NCBI GenBank assembly: GCA_900543525.1
Contig: UQRS01000037.1
Span: 1-21,003, forward strand
Source: an uncultured Oscillospiraceae bacterium
GTDB lineage: Bacteria; Bacillota; Clostridia; Oscillospirales; Acutalibacteraceae
Reading direction: 5' to 3'
Length of the DNA stretch: 21,003 nucleotides
Numbering within the stretch: the first letter of the stretch is position 1; each line of letters begins with the position of its first letter. A model generated the notes under the pieces. That model made no database searches. It was given only the letters and a program-made list of their open reading frames with translations, and was not told the origin of the DNA. This document shows, in pieces, positions 14,730 through 21,003 of this stretch. The translations under genes and the position numbers were made by a program.

Positions 14730-14981
14730 AGAAACATATCCTTTCCCGGATGGCGGCCGGCGCGAAAGAGAAGGCGCTGTCGCGGCCGAAATCCGGCGGC
14801 ATATTTTTTGCAGCCCGTTTGGGAAAGCCTTGCAGGCGGGGGCTGCGGAATACAGGCGGCAAAGCCGTGTATTATAAAAAAGAGTCGAGCAGAACGCGGG
14901 TCGGCAGGGAAAAGCCTTTCGAAAAGGGGGCTTCTCAAAAAATAGGGGAAGCGGCCGCCTCTTTTTTAAAAAGCGCATATG

Positions 14982-15020
14982 GCAAAAAGGCGTCGCGCCA
15001 AACTGAGGCGACTTTTTTGC
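14982..15020. terminator. Bidirectional terminator-like hairpin inside the long leader of the PASTA gene
   Basis: GCAAAAAGGCGTCGC (14982-14996) pairs with GCGACTTTTTTGC (15008-15020) with a small bulge. T-runs flank it on both strands. It lies only about 40 nt downstream of the predicted minus-strand start (near 15062) and about 250 nt before the start codon, so it could attenuate transcription of the pseudokinase gene. Confidence 0.45.
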
Positions 15021-15068
15021 CGAGGGCATAAAAATATTCCCCGCCGGTCAATTGAAATAACCCATAAT

Positions 15069-15077
15069 AGTATAGCA
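15069..15077 (-). promoter_or_regulatory. Extended -10 promoter candidate for the PASTA gene
   Basis: On the minus strand TGC-TATACT forms an extended -10 element. The -35 region at 17 bp is poor (TTTTGT). A perfect TTGACA nearby is too close to serve this box. The leader would be about 330 nt. A second TATAAT at 14876-14871 is nearer to the gene but lacks a -35 box. Confidence 0.4.
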
Positions 15078-15238
15078 TATCTGTCAAGCGAACAAAAGTT
15101 ACGATTTTGTAGTATTTTAAAGGTCGACTTGTCTGATGCCGCGTTTTCTCCGAAACAGCGGTGAAGGGGGCGTGTCTCCCTTCGCAAGATTCCGACAGTT
15201 CCAGCCAATCTGGGCAATCTGTTCCCTAAAAAAACAGG

Positions 15239-15267
15239 TTGGCAAAAGCAACTTTTGCTGGTATAAT
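15239..15267 (+). promoter_or_regulatory. Near-consensus promoter driving the hairpin-repeat region
   Basis: TTGGCA (15239-15244), a 17-bp spacer and a perfect TATAAT (15262-15267) are preceded by an extended TGG. The spacer contains a perfect palindrome GCAAAAG / CTTTTGC (15242-15258) that overlaps the -35 box. Transcription would begin near 15274 and run through the repeat element toward the GT-C gene at 15593. Confidence 0.65.
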
Positions 15268-15302
15268 GAATGCACGGCGTGAAGCGGCGGCAGAGCCGCC
15301 GA
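15265..15302 (+). repeat. 38-bp direct repeat, copy 1, containing a perfect hairpin
   Basis: It is identical over 38 bp to 15397-15434. It begins AATGAATGCACGG and carries CGGCGGC-AGA-GCCGCCG (15285-15301). Its first nine bases can also pair with GCATTCATT at 15311-15319, closing a larger hairpin. Confidence 0.9.
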
Positions 15303-15326
15303 CGCACTGAGCATTCATTGAATGAC

Positions 15327-15390
15327 GGATTTGTTTTGCTGCCGCAAAACAGGGGCTGACGCCCCGCCGCCTTTCCCGGCGGCCAAATCC
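15327..15390 (+). other. Cloverleaf-like inverted-repeat element between the two direct repeats
   Basis: An outer stem GGATTTG (15327-15333) / CAAATCC (15384-15390) encloses three hairpins in a row. These are GTTTTGC-TGCC-GCAAAAC (15333-15350), GGGGC-TGAC-GCCCC (15352-15365) and GCCGCC-6 nt-GGCGGC (15366-15383). All four stems are perfect; one G is shared between the outer stem and the first hairpin. GCATTCATT (15311-15319) and AATGAATGC (15397-15405) extend the closure outward. It lacks the conserved T-loop, D-loop and CCA features of a tRNA. It may be a structured RNA or a palindromic mobile repeat. Confidence 0.6.
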
Positions 15391-15396
15391 TGATTG

Positions 15397-15434
15397 AATG
15401 AATGCACGGCGTGAAGCGGCGGCAGAGCCGCCGA
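15397..15434 (+). repeat. 38-bp direct repeat, copy 2, containing a perfect hairpin
   Basis: This is an exact copy of 15265-15302; the perfect hairpin is CGGCGGC-AGA-GCCGCCG at 15417-15433. Its first nine bases pair with GCATTCATT at 15311-15319, in competition with copy 1. Confidence 0.9.
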
Positions 15435-15480
15435 ACGGCTGCGCCGCGTTTGCCGTCTTGCGGGACAGGCGCTTTGTAAA

Positions 15481-15502
15481 GGGGGAGGCTTTTGCCCCCC
15501 TC
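15481..15502 (+). other. GC-rich hairpin ahead of the GT-C operon
   Basis: GGGGGAGGC, loop TTTT and GCCCCCCTC form a 9-bp stem with one mismatch and one G-T pair. No T-run follows on the plus strand, so it is more likely the end of the repeat element or a leader hairpin than a terminator. It lies 91 bp before the GT-C start. Confidence 0.45.
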
Positions 15503-15592
15503 AATTTGCTGTGAGATTTCGCTGAACCGATGGTATCTGGAACCGGGTAAAAAACAGGAGAACACAATTTTTTCTGAAAAGAGGAGTTGCCG

Positions 15593-16912
15593 ATGGATAC
15601 AAAAAAGCAGGAGCGGGAGATGTGGCTGTTCGCCATTATTTTCCTGTTTGGGTTTGCGGCGCTGCTCCGACTGCTGGTCGGAGTTGCCTATATCAATAAG
15701 ATGGATACCTTCTGGTATCGGAACTGGGCAATCTCTCTGCCGGACGGGTTCTTCACCGTCTACGCCCGCGCGGAGGAGATTTCTCTTGACTATCCGCCGC
15801 TCTACCTGATTTCTTTGTATCTTGTCGGGCAGCTTTACCGCCTGGTCGGCGGGACCGGCGCCAACATCTATACGCAGATGCTTCTGCTCAAAATTTTCCC
15901 GATCCTCTTTGACTGCCTGTGCGGCGTCTTTCTTTACAGAGTCTGCTCAAAAAAATTCGATCAGAGGATCGGCTTTGTGAGCGCGATGGCCTGGCTGTTC
16001 AACCCCTCCATGTTTTTCAACTCCACTTTGTGGGGGCAGAGCGACTCGGTCATGTGTTTTTTCCTGCTGCTGGCCTTCTGGTACGTTGCGGAGGAGCGGC
16101 CGGTGCTCGGCGCGGTTCTCTTCGCGGTGGCCGGCCTCACCAAATATCAGAGCTTGATGTTCACGCCGGCCTTTTTGCTTGAGCTTTTGTGGCAGTGCAA
16201 ATTCAAATGGAAGAAGATTCTGACCTCCCTCGGCGGGGCGGCTGCCACGGTGGCGGTGGTCTTTCTGCCCTTTATGATCGGTTCGGGCAATCCGCTGCTT
16301 TTCTTTGACGTGTATCTCGGCGGGGCAGGGAAGTATCCCTGGTGCTCGCTCTACTGCTTTAACTTCTACGGCATGATGGGGCTGGACTGGGCCAATGAGG
16401 TAAAGGATACCGAGACGTTGTTCGGCGGCTTTACCTACCAGATGTTCGGCTACATCATGGTGGGCGCCGCGGCCGTCATGCTGATTTTGTTGTATGTTCG
16501 CGGCCGGAGGAGAAGCGGCTGGGTCGGCGGTCTCTTCTTCATGCAGTGCATTTTCATGTTTATGACCCGCATGCATGAGCGGTATCAGATTGTGGTGCTG
16601 CCCTTTGCGCTGATGGCCTGGCTGATGACCCGCAAACGGCGCTTCGGCATAAGCTTTGCCGCGCTCACGGTTATGACGGCGCTCAATCAGTTCATGATTC
16701 TGCTTTTCCATATCGGCGATTGGGAGACCCCGTGGGAGGCGCGGTTTGACGAGCTTATCCTTCCGCTGATGTCCGCGATCAACTTCCTGCTTTTCCTGTA
16801 CACGGCCTGGGCCTGCATCTCCTATTTCCTGAAATCGGACAAGGCCGCGCCGGAGGCTGAAGAGGCCCCGCAAATTTCTGCCGGAGAGGAGACCGAAGCA
16901 TGCAGTCTGTAA
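15593..16912 (+). CDS. Polytopic GT-C-fold glycosyltransferase (mannosyltransferase-like)
   Basis: The ATG at 15593 follows GAGGAG by 6 bp. The product is 439 residues with about ten or more TM helices. It shows GT-C/PMT-type landmarks: an acidic residue in the first extracytoplasmic loop (NKMDTFWYRNW), DYPPLYLISLYLVG (67-80), LFNPSMFFNSTLWGQSDSVM (135-154) and MTRMHERYQ near residue 325, the typical RMHERY motif. The C-terminus is short, acidic and cytoplasmic. GT-C enzymes transfer sugars from polyprenyl-phosphate donors on the outer face of the membrane; the acceptor is unknown. Its last 13 bp overlap the YfhO-family gene, showing one operon and translational coupling. Confidence 0.85.
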   Translation: MDTKKQEREMWLFAIIFLFGFAALLRLLVGVAYINKMDTFWYRNWAISLPDGFFTVYARAEEISLDYPPLYLISLYLVGQLYRLVGGTGANIYTQMLLLKIFPILFDCLCGVFLYRVCSKKFDQRIGFVSAMAWLFNPSMFFNSTLWGQSDSVMCFFLLLAFWYVAEERPVLGAVLFAVAGLTKYQSLMFTPAFLLELLWQCKFKWKKILTSLGGAAATVAVVFLPFMIGSGNPLLFFDVYLGGAGKYPWCSLYCFNFYGMMGLDWANEVKDTETLFGGFTYQMFGYIMVGAAAVMLILLYVRGRRRSGWVGGLFFMQCIFMFMTRMHERYQIVVLPFALMAWLMTRKRRFGISFAALTVMTALNQFMILLFHIGDWETPWEARFDELILPLMSAINFLLFLYTAWACISYFLKSDKAAPEAEEAPQISAGEETEACSL

Positions 16913-19830
16913 ATCCGCTCAAAACCCAGAAGGAGATGTATGGAAAGACCTTCCTGCTGGCGCTTTGCGTCGCAGCGGCCTTTTTCATTCCCTTTATGCT
17001 TATCAATGAAGGGTACTTTATCTTCTATGGAGATTTCAATGTACAGCAGATCCCGTTTTATCAGATGTGCCATGATAAAATCCGGGCGGGAGAGATTTTC
17101 TGGAACTGGAATACCGATCTCGGCGTGAATTTTATCGGCTCCTACAGCTTTTATCTGCTGGGCAGCCCGTTTTTCTGGCTGACCCTGCCGTTTCCCAGCT
17201 GGATGGTGCCCTACCTGATGGGGCCGCTGCTGATTCTCAAGTTTGCCTGTGCGGCCTTTACCGCCTATTTTTATATCCGCCGTTTTGTCAAAACGCCGCA
17301 GTCGGCCATGCTCGGCGGCCTGCTTTACGCCTTTTCCGGCTTTGCGGTTTATAACATCTTCTTCAACCATTTTCATGAGGCGATCATCTTCTTCCCCCTG
17401 CTTCTCACCGCGCTGGAGATGTATATTGCCGAAAACAAACGCGGCCCCCTGATTTTTGCCAGCTTTATCTGTGCGCTTTCCAACTATTTCTTCTTCTTCG
17501 GCATGGCGGTTTTCTGCGTGATTTACTGGTTTGTGCGGATGCTGGCCAATCGCTGGAGTCTGTCGCTCGGCCGCCTTGTCTGGATGGCGGTGGAGATTCT
17601 CCTCGGCGTGGCGCTGGCCGCGTTTTTGCTGCTGCCGGCCTTCTACTCGGTTATGCAGAACAACCGGGTCTCCAGCACACTGATGGGCTGGAACGCGCTG
17701 CTGTACGGCCGTCCGCAGATTTATCTGAATATTATCGAGGTTTTCTTCTTCCCGCCCGATCTTCCGGCGCGCCCGGTGTTCTTCACCGACGCCGATGTCA
17801 AGTGGGCCTCTCTGGGTGCGTGGCTGCCGGTGCTCGGCATGACCGGCGTGATCGCCTGGCTTCAGTCGAAAAAAGGAAACTGGCTGCGCCGGATCATCAT
17901 CATCCTATCGGTTATGGCGATGGTGCCGATCCTCAACAGCGCGTTCTATGCCTTTAATTCAGCTTATTACGCCCGCTGGTTCTATATGCCGATCCTGATG
18001 ATGAGTCTGGCGACCGTCCTGACGCTGGAGGATCGCACGGTCGACTGGGGCAGAGGGCTCAAATGGTCGGCTGTGATCACCGGCCTCTTCACCCTGCTGA
18101 TCGGCCTGATGCCGACCGGCACGGACGATCAGGGCCATATCAAGGCCTTTGGTCTCTTCTCCAGCAGCGACAAGGTCGGGGGAGATTATTTCATCAAGTT
18201 CTGGGTGACCTGCGGCATTGCGATTGCTTCGCTGATTCTGACCCTTGTGCTGTACAGAATGCGGAAAAAGTCCTTCCGCCGTATGATGAACGCCGCGGTC
18301 GCGATGGTTTGCATCGTCTCGATCCTATACGCCGCCGTGTTTGTCGGCACGGGAAAAAGTCAGTCCTACGACCCGAAGGGGGTCATCATTGACCAGTTGA
18401 TCGAAGGGGAGGTCGACCTTCCCGATCAGGGCAAGAATGATTACCGGATCGACGTTTTTGACGGCGTGGACAACACCGGCATGTATCTGGGCTACCCCTG
18501 CATTCAGGCCTTCCATTCCATCGTGCCGGCCTCGGTCACCAATTTTTATGAGTATTGCGGCGTCGAGCGCGGCGTCGGCTCCCGGCCGGAGACCCGGTTT
18601 GCCGCCCTGCGTCCGCTGCTTTCGGTCAAATATCTGGTAGATCGGTCGGGCGGCGACGATTTTGTAGATTCGAACGGCGATGCCGAGATGCCCGGCTGGA
18701 AGTATATCGACTCCCAGAGCGGCTATCGGATTTATGAGAATGAAAATTATATCCCCTACGGCTTTACCTACGATTACTACATGACCGAGGAGGAGTGCGA
18801 CGCCTACAGTGAAGAGCACCGCGCGCACATGATGCTCAAGGCCATTCTGCTTTCCGATGAGCAGATCGAGCGGCATAAGGATATCCTAACGCCGCTCAGC
18901 GACGATTATGACGTACTGGGTGATGCCGGAGGCGCCACTCTGAGCGCCAAAAGCAGCCAGCGGCAGGTGCGGTTTGGCGACAGCGCGCTGGAGGCGGACA
19001 GCGCCGACCGGGCCAGAACCGCCAGCACCGACTTTACCGGCACCAGCAACGGATTTACCGCCACCGTAAGGCTTTCGAGAGAGAATCTGGTCTTCTTCTC
19101 GGTGCCGTATGAGGAGAATGGCTGGACCGCCTATGTCGACGGGCAAGCGGTGGAGATCGAGCAGGTCAACGTCGGCTTTATGGCGGTGCGGGTGGCCGCC
19201 GGCCGGCACAGCATTGAGTTCCGGTACAAAACGCCCGGCCTTTCCACCGGGATTAAGATTTCGGCCGCGGCGCTGGTTATGATCGTGGTCTATCTTCTGG
19301 CGGTGTTCATCCGTCGGCGTCAGAATCCCGCCGCCTTCGCGGTCGAGTACCCGGAGGGGGAGGAGCTGGCCGCCGCGATCGAGAACGACGACTGGCTGAT
19401 TGGGGAGTTTTCCCAGCCGGAGGGTCGGCCGTCCGCGGCCTCCGCTTTGGAGGAGGCTTTGGCCGCCGCCTTTGCAGAGGATTCCGAAGCGCCCCCGGAT
19501 GAGGAGAGGCCGGCGGAAATAGAGGCGGAAATTGCAGCCCGCCGCGCCGCCTATCCGAACGCCGGGGAGGATGCCGACCCCGCCGCCGAGGCTGCAGAGC
19601 CTCCGGCGCGGGAGGGCTTTCGCAAACGTCGCCGCCACGCGCGGGAGGATTCCGCCGCTGCGCAGGGAGAGGCGCACTTGCTCGACCGGCTGTTTGCCGA
19701 GCCGGAGGAGCCGACGCCCTCCACGCACGGGATGGAGGGCGGCTTTACCGTCCATCTGGAGGAGGAAACGGAGCAGCCCGCAGATTCCGCGCAGGATTCG
19801 GATGCCTCGCAGGAGGACTCGGACGTGTGA
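16900..19830 (+). CDS. YfhO-family large membrane protein with long acidic C-terminal tail
   Basis: The ATG at 16900 lies inside the upstream gene, with GGAGAGGAG 8 bp before it. Residues 1-500 hold about a dozen TM helices and the YfhO/PF09586-type beginning: GYFIFYGDFNVQQIPFYQMC, NWNTDLGVNFIGSYSFYLLG, and FSGFAVYNIFFNHFHEAIIF. A large extracytoplasmic domain (about 500-780) has SIVPASVTNFYEYCGVERGV and the typical end PYEENGWTAYVDGQ...GFMAVRVAAGRHSIEFRYKTPG, followed by a last TM helix (about 786-803). YfhO proteins are needed for glycosylation of lipoteichoic acid in some Firmicutes. The residual 173 residues (804-976) form an unusual cytoplasmic tail rich in Glu, Asp and Ala, with a basic patch RKRRRH. 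It probably works with the GT-C enzyme on envelope polymers. Confidence 0.9.
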   Translation: MQSVNPLKTQKEMYGKTFLLALCVAAAFFIPFMLINEGYFIFYGDFNVQQIPFYQMCHDKIRAGEIFWNWNTDLGVNFIGSYSFYLLGSPFFWLTLPFPSWMVPYLMGPLLILKFACAAFTAYFYIRRFVKTPQSAMLGGLLYAFSGFAVYNIFFNHFHEAIIFFPLLLTALEMYIAENKRGPLIFASFICALSNYFFFFGMAVFCVIYWFVRMLANRWSLSLGRLVWMAVEILLGVALAAFLLLPAFYSVMQNNRVSSTLMGWNALLYGRPQIYLNIIEVFFFPPDLPARPVFFTDADVKWASLGAWLPVLGMTGVIAWLQSKKGNWLRRIIIILSVMAMVPILNSAFYAFNSAYYARWFYMPILMMSLATVLTLEDRTVDWGRGLKWSAVITGLFTLLIGLMPTGTDDQGHIKAFGLFSSSDKVGGDYFIKFWVTCGIAIASLILTLVLYRMRKKSFRRMMNAAVAMVCIVSILYAAVFVGTGKSQSYDPKGVIIDQLIEGEVDLPDQGKNDYRIDVFDGVDNTGMYLGYPCIQAFHSIVPASVTNFYEYCGVERGVGSRPETRFAALRPLLSVKYLVDRSGGDDFVDSNGDAEMPGWKYIDSQSGYRIYENENYIPYGFTYDYYMTEEECDAYSEEHRAHMMLKAILLSDEQIERHKDILTPLSDDYDVLGDAGGATLSAKSSQRQVRFGDSALEADSADRARTASTDFTGTSNGFTATVRLSRENLVFFSVPYEENGWTAYVDGQAVEIEQVNVGFMAVRVAAGRHSIEFRYKTPGLSTGIKISAAALVMIVVYLLAVFIRRRQNPAAFAVEYPEGEELAAAIENDDWLIGEFSQPEGRPSAASALEEALAAAFAEDSEAPPDEERPAEIEAEIAARRAAYPNAGEDADPAAEAAEPPAREGFRKRRRHAREDSAAAQGEAHLLDRLFAEPEEPTPSTHGMEGGFTVHLEEETEQPADSAQDSDASQEDSDV

Positions 19831-20305
19831 CGTCCCGGCTGAAAAGCGGCTCGGGCGCGCCCGTCACAAAGGCGGGGGAACGGCTTTCGGTCTGCCTGAG
19901 TGGCTGACAGATTGACCGGATGTTTGGAGGCTCGTATGTCCGGACGTCCGGACGTACGGACGATTTCCTTTACACTGTGCAGTAAAAATACGTCGGGCGT
20001 GCAGCGGCGCTTTCGCAAGTCTTTTGCGGCGGCTGTGGTGATCGTGGCGGTCGTAAAGCGCGCCCGGCTTCTGTTTGTGCGGCCGGCTCGTTTGCCGCTG
20101 GGGCGCCCACGGCCTCGATTTTCCCGGCGGTTTGGACGATTCTGTATTTTCCGATGGGCCTTTCGTCCTGCGAATAGCAAACGCCGCCGCCCGAAGCCGT
20201 GCACGCCGGCGGGAAAATCTTGCCCCCCCCTTTTTGCCCACGCGTTTTGACTCCTGCTTTTCGGAGAAGGCTTGCGGCGAGAGCTTATGGTATGACAATG
20301 CATAA
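19831..20305 (+). other. Long gene-less region with repeats and inverted repeats
   Basis: Open frames here look arginine- and proline-rich with no recognisable protein, so I see no gene. It contains the TCCGGACG tandem unit (19939-19962) and nested inverted repeats at 20117-20219. A weak hairpin with a T5 tail lies near 20211-20236. No strong terminator directly follows the YfhO gene, so its transcript may read through to 20306. Confidence 0.5.
19939..19962 (+). repeat. Three tandem 8-bp units TCCGGACG, TCCGGACG, TACGGACG
   Basis: Two identical octamers and one with a single change lie head to tail. They contain overlapping palindromes (GTCCGGAC, TCCGGA, CGTACG). They could be a small binding-site cluster or simple slippage. 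Confidence 0.7.
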
Positions 20306-20343
20306 AAAAGCCCGGATCATGCAGTCGCATGATCCGGGCTTTT
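20306..20343. terminator. Strong bidirectional terminator between convergent genes
   Basis: The stem is perfect over 17 bp: AAAAGCCCGGATCATGC / GCATGATCCGGGCTTTT with loop AGTC. T-runs on both strands allow it to stop the minus-strand Mrr-like gene (ending 20445) and anything running in from the YfhO side. Confidence 0.92.
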
Positions 20344-20444
20344 GTCTATCCGGAAATTTCAGCACTTGCTGTAACGGGCTACCCGCGTATTTCTACACAG
20401 ATAGCCCGTTGTGGCTGTTGTGTTTGCCTTTGCAGAAGCCTTGT

Positions 20445-21003
20445 TTATTCTATTTTAAGCATTTTTGATTTTGTGATTTCAACCTGTAAATTTCCATCGA
20501 GCGAAAAATACCAGCCCTGAGGTAAAGATAAACCGTGATAATCTTTGGCCGATCTAGTATCTTGACCCAAACTCACCCACGATTCATCATCTTCTTCTGT
20601 TTGTATTTTTAATAGCCCTGTCCCCGAAATAACGCGCAAATCGTATTTTCCTAACGGTAAATCTTCACCGAATACATACTTTCCGGCACCTATTATCGTA
20701 GCCACACTAAATTCCTCCAATAAAGTGGTTGTTGTTTGCTTTGGCAATGGTTCAGGTTGCGAAGAAATAGCTGAATCTTCGATAGGGGCAGATGCTTTTG
20801 GCGTAGACAGATTGCTTTCTGAATTGCTGACAGCCATAAGTGCCGCAAGTTTATCCCTGTCCCACAAAAGAATACCCAAACTGTTGGCAAGCTCTTTGGC
20901 GTGAGGTGTAAAATAGGTATTTGTTACCACTACACCTATCTGCGCGTTATATTTTTTCAACCCGCCATATACTTCTTGAACAGGCTTTACACCCAATTTG
21001 CTC
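20445..21003 (-). CDS. Mrr-like restriction endonuclease domain fused to a beta-rich C-terminal domain (5' end outside window)
   Basis: The frame stays open to the window edge, reading SKLGVKPVQEVYGGLKKYNA, then QIGVVVTNTYFTPHAKELAN, then SLGILLWDRDKLAAL. This is the C-terminal half of an Mrr_cat/PF04471 domain; the catalytic D...QxK residues would lie just outside. A Ser/Pro/Gln-rich linker follows, then a domain beginning FSVATIIGAGKYVFGEDLPL and continuing GKYDLRVISGTGLLKI to the end. This resembles a widespread Firmicutes module (AG-x-Y-x-x-G-x-D-[IL]-P-x-G-[RK]-Y-D). Mrr-type enzymes cut modified foreign DNA, so a defence role is plausible but the fusion makes it uncertain. Base composition is AT-rich compared with the core, suggesting acquisition. 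Confidence 0.82.
   Translation of the reverse strand, partial: SKLGVKPVQEVYGGLKKYNAQIGVVVTNTYFTPHAKELANSLGILLWDRDKLAALMAVSNSESNLSTPKASAPIEDSAISSQPEPLPKQTTTTLLEEFSVATIIGAGKYVFGEDLPLGKYDLRVISGTGLLKIQTEEDDESWVSLGQDTRSAKDYHGLSLPQGWYFSLDGNLQVEITKSKMLKIE

Noticed and set aside
12840..14945. Plus-strand open frame of 701 codons
   Set aside because: It is antisense to the PASTA pseudokinase gene, rich in Arg/Gly/His with no domain, and caused by high GC at third positions of the real gene.
14730..15030. Upstream extension of the PASTA protein to a start at 15029
   Set aside because: The 100 extra residues are low-complexity and Arg/Pro-rich; the ATG at 14729 has a good ribosome site and begins the zinc ribbon normally.
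15327..15390. tRNA gene, suggested by the cloverleaf shape
   Set aside because: Hairpin order and sizes do not fit a tRNA, and the conserved T-loop and D-loop bases, anticodon loop and CCA are missing.
15265..15434. CRISPR array, suggested by two identical palindromic repeats
   Set aside because: There are only two copies, the gap is itself highly self-complementary, and no cas genes are near.
15226..15636. Minus-strand frame containing the peptide GGSAAASRRAFI twice
   Set aside because: The repeated peptide is just the translation of the two 38-bp DNA hairpin repeats; this looks like a spurious protein made from a repeat element.
18886..19755. Minus-strand frame of 289 codons
   Set aside because: It is antisense to the GC-rich 3' end of the YfhO-family gene, with a glycine/arginine-rich translation and no domain.
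19900..20250. Plus-strand frame of 116 codons in the gene-less region
   Set aside because: Arg/Pro-rich translation across repeats and inverted repeats, no ribosome site, no recognisable family.

Overview
The window looks like a chromosomal piece of a GC-rich anaerobic clostridium, most likely an Oscillospiraceae/Ruminococcaceae-type gut bacterium. The reasons are a complete Rnf operon in the clostridial gene order, a dockerin-bearing leucine-rich-repeat protein, a clostridial-type 451-residue glutamate dehydrogenase, AGGAGG-type ribosome binding sites and sigma-A-like promoters. The species cannot be fixed from the sequence. The left end (1-1000) and the right end (after about 20400) are visibly more AT-rich than the core and hold accessory genes.

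Layout. 1-1330: end of a secreted BspA-type LRR protein with a C-terminal dockerin, then a truncated protein resembling the start of an M6-type metalloprotease, then a start-less coding remnant and a terminator. 1498-2160: a DedA-family membrane protein. 2375-7425 (minus strand): rnfCDGEAB, a six-gene operon with overlapping or closely spaced genes encoding a membrane ferredoxin:NAD+ oxidoreductase; its start region carries a large palindrome around a TATAAT box. 7642-8165 (minus): a small helical protein and a sigma-region-4-like HTH protein, divergent from an XRE regulator (8698-9063). 9251-10081: a YfiH/PgeF-type multicopper-oxidase-like protein. 10356-11711: glutamate dehydrogenase with a clear promoter and terminator. 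12116-12826: a DUF421 (YetF-like) membrane protein. 12987-14729 (minus): a membrane protein with a zinc ribbon, a kinase-like domain and two PASTA domains; its HRD and DFG motifs are altered, so it is probably a pseudokinase. 15593-19830: a two-gene operon of large envelope proteins, a GT-C-type glycosyltransferase and a YfhO-family protein. 20445-21003 (minus, cut by the window edge): an Mrr-like nuclease domain fused to a C-terminal beta-rich domain.

How it fits together. The Rnf complex and glutamate dehydrogenase belong to central redox and nitrogen metabolism. The PASTA pseudokinase and the GT-C/YfhO operon are divergently transcribed and may both serve the cell envelope, which is inference. 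The most unusual non-coding stretch lies between them (about 15180-15505): a near-consensus promoter followed by two 38-bp hairpin repeats flanking a cloverleaf-like fold (a closing stem and three perfect hairpins). It could be a mobile palindromic repeat, a small RNA, or a structured leader of the GT-C operon. Other non-coding signals worth attention are the rnf promoter palindrome, the inverted heptamers between the divergent regulators, and a nested inverted-repeat region at 20117-20219.
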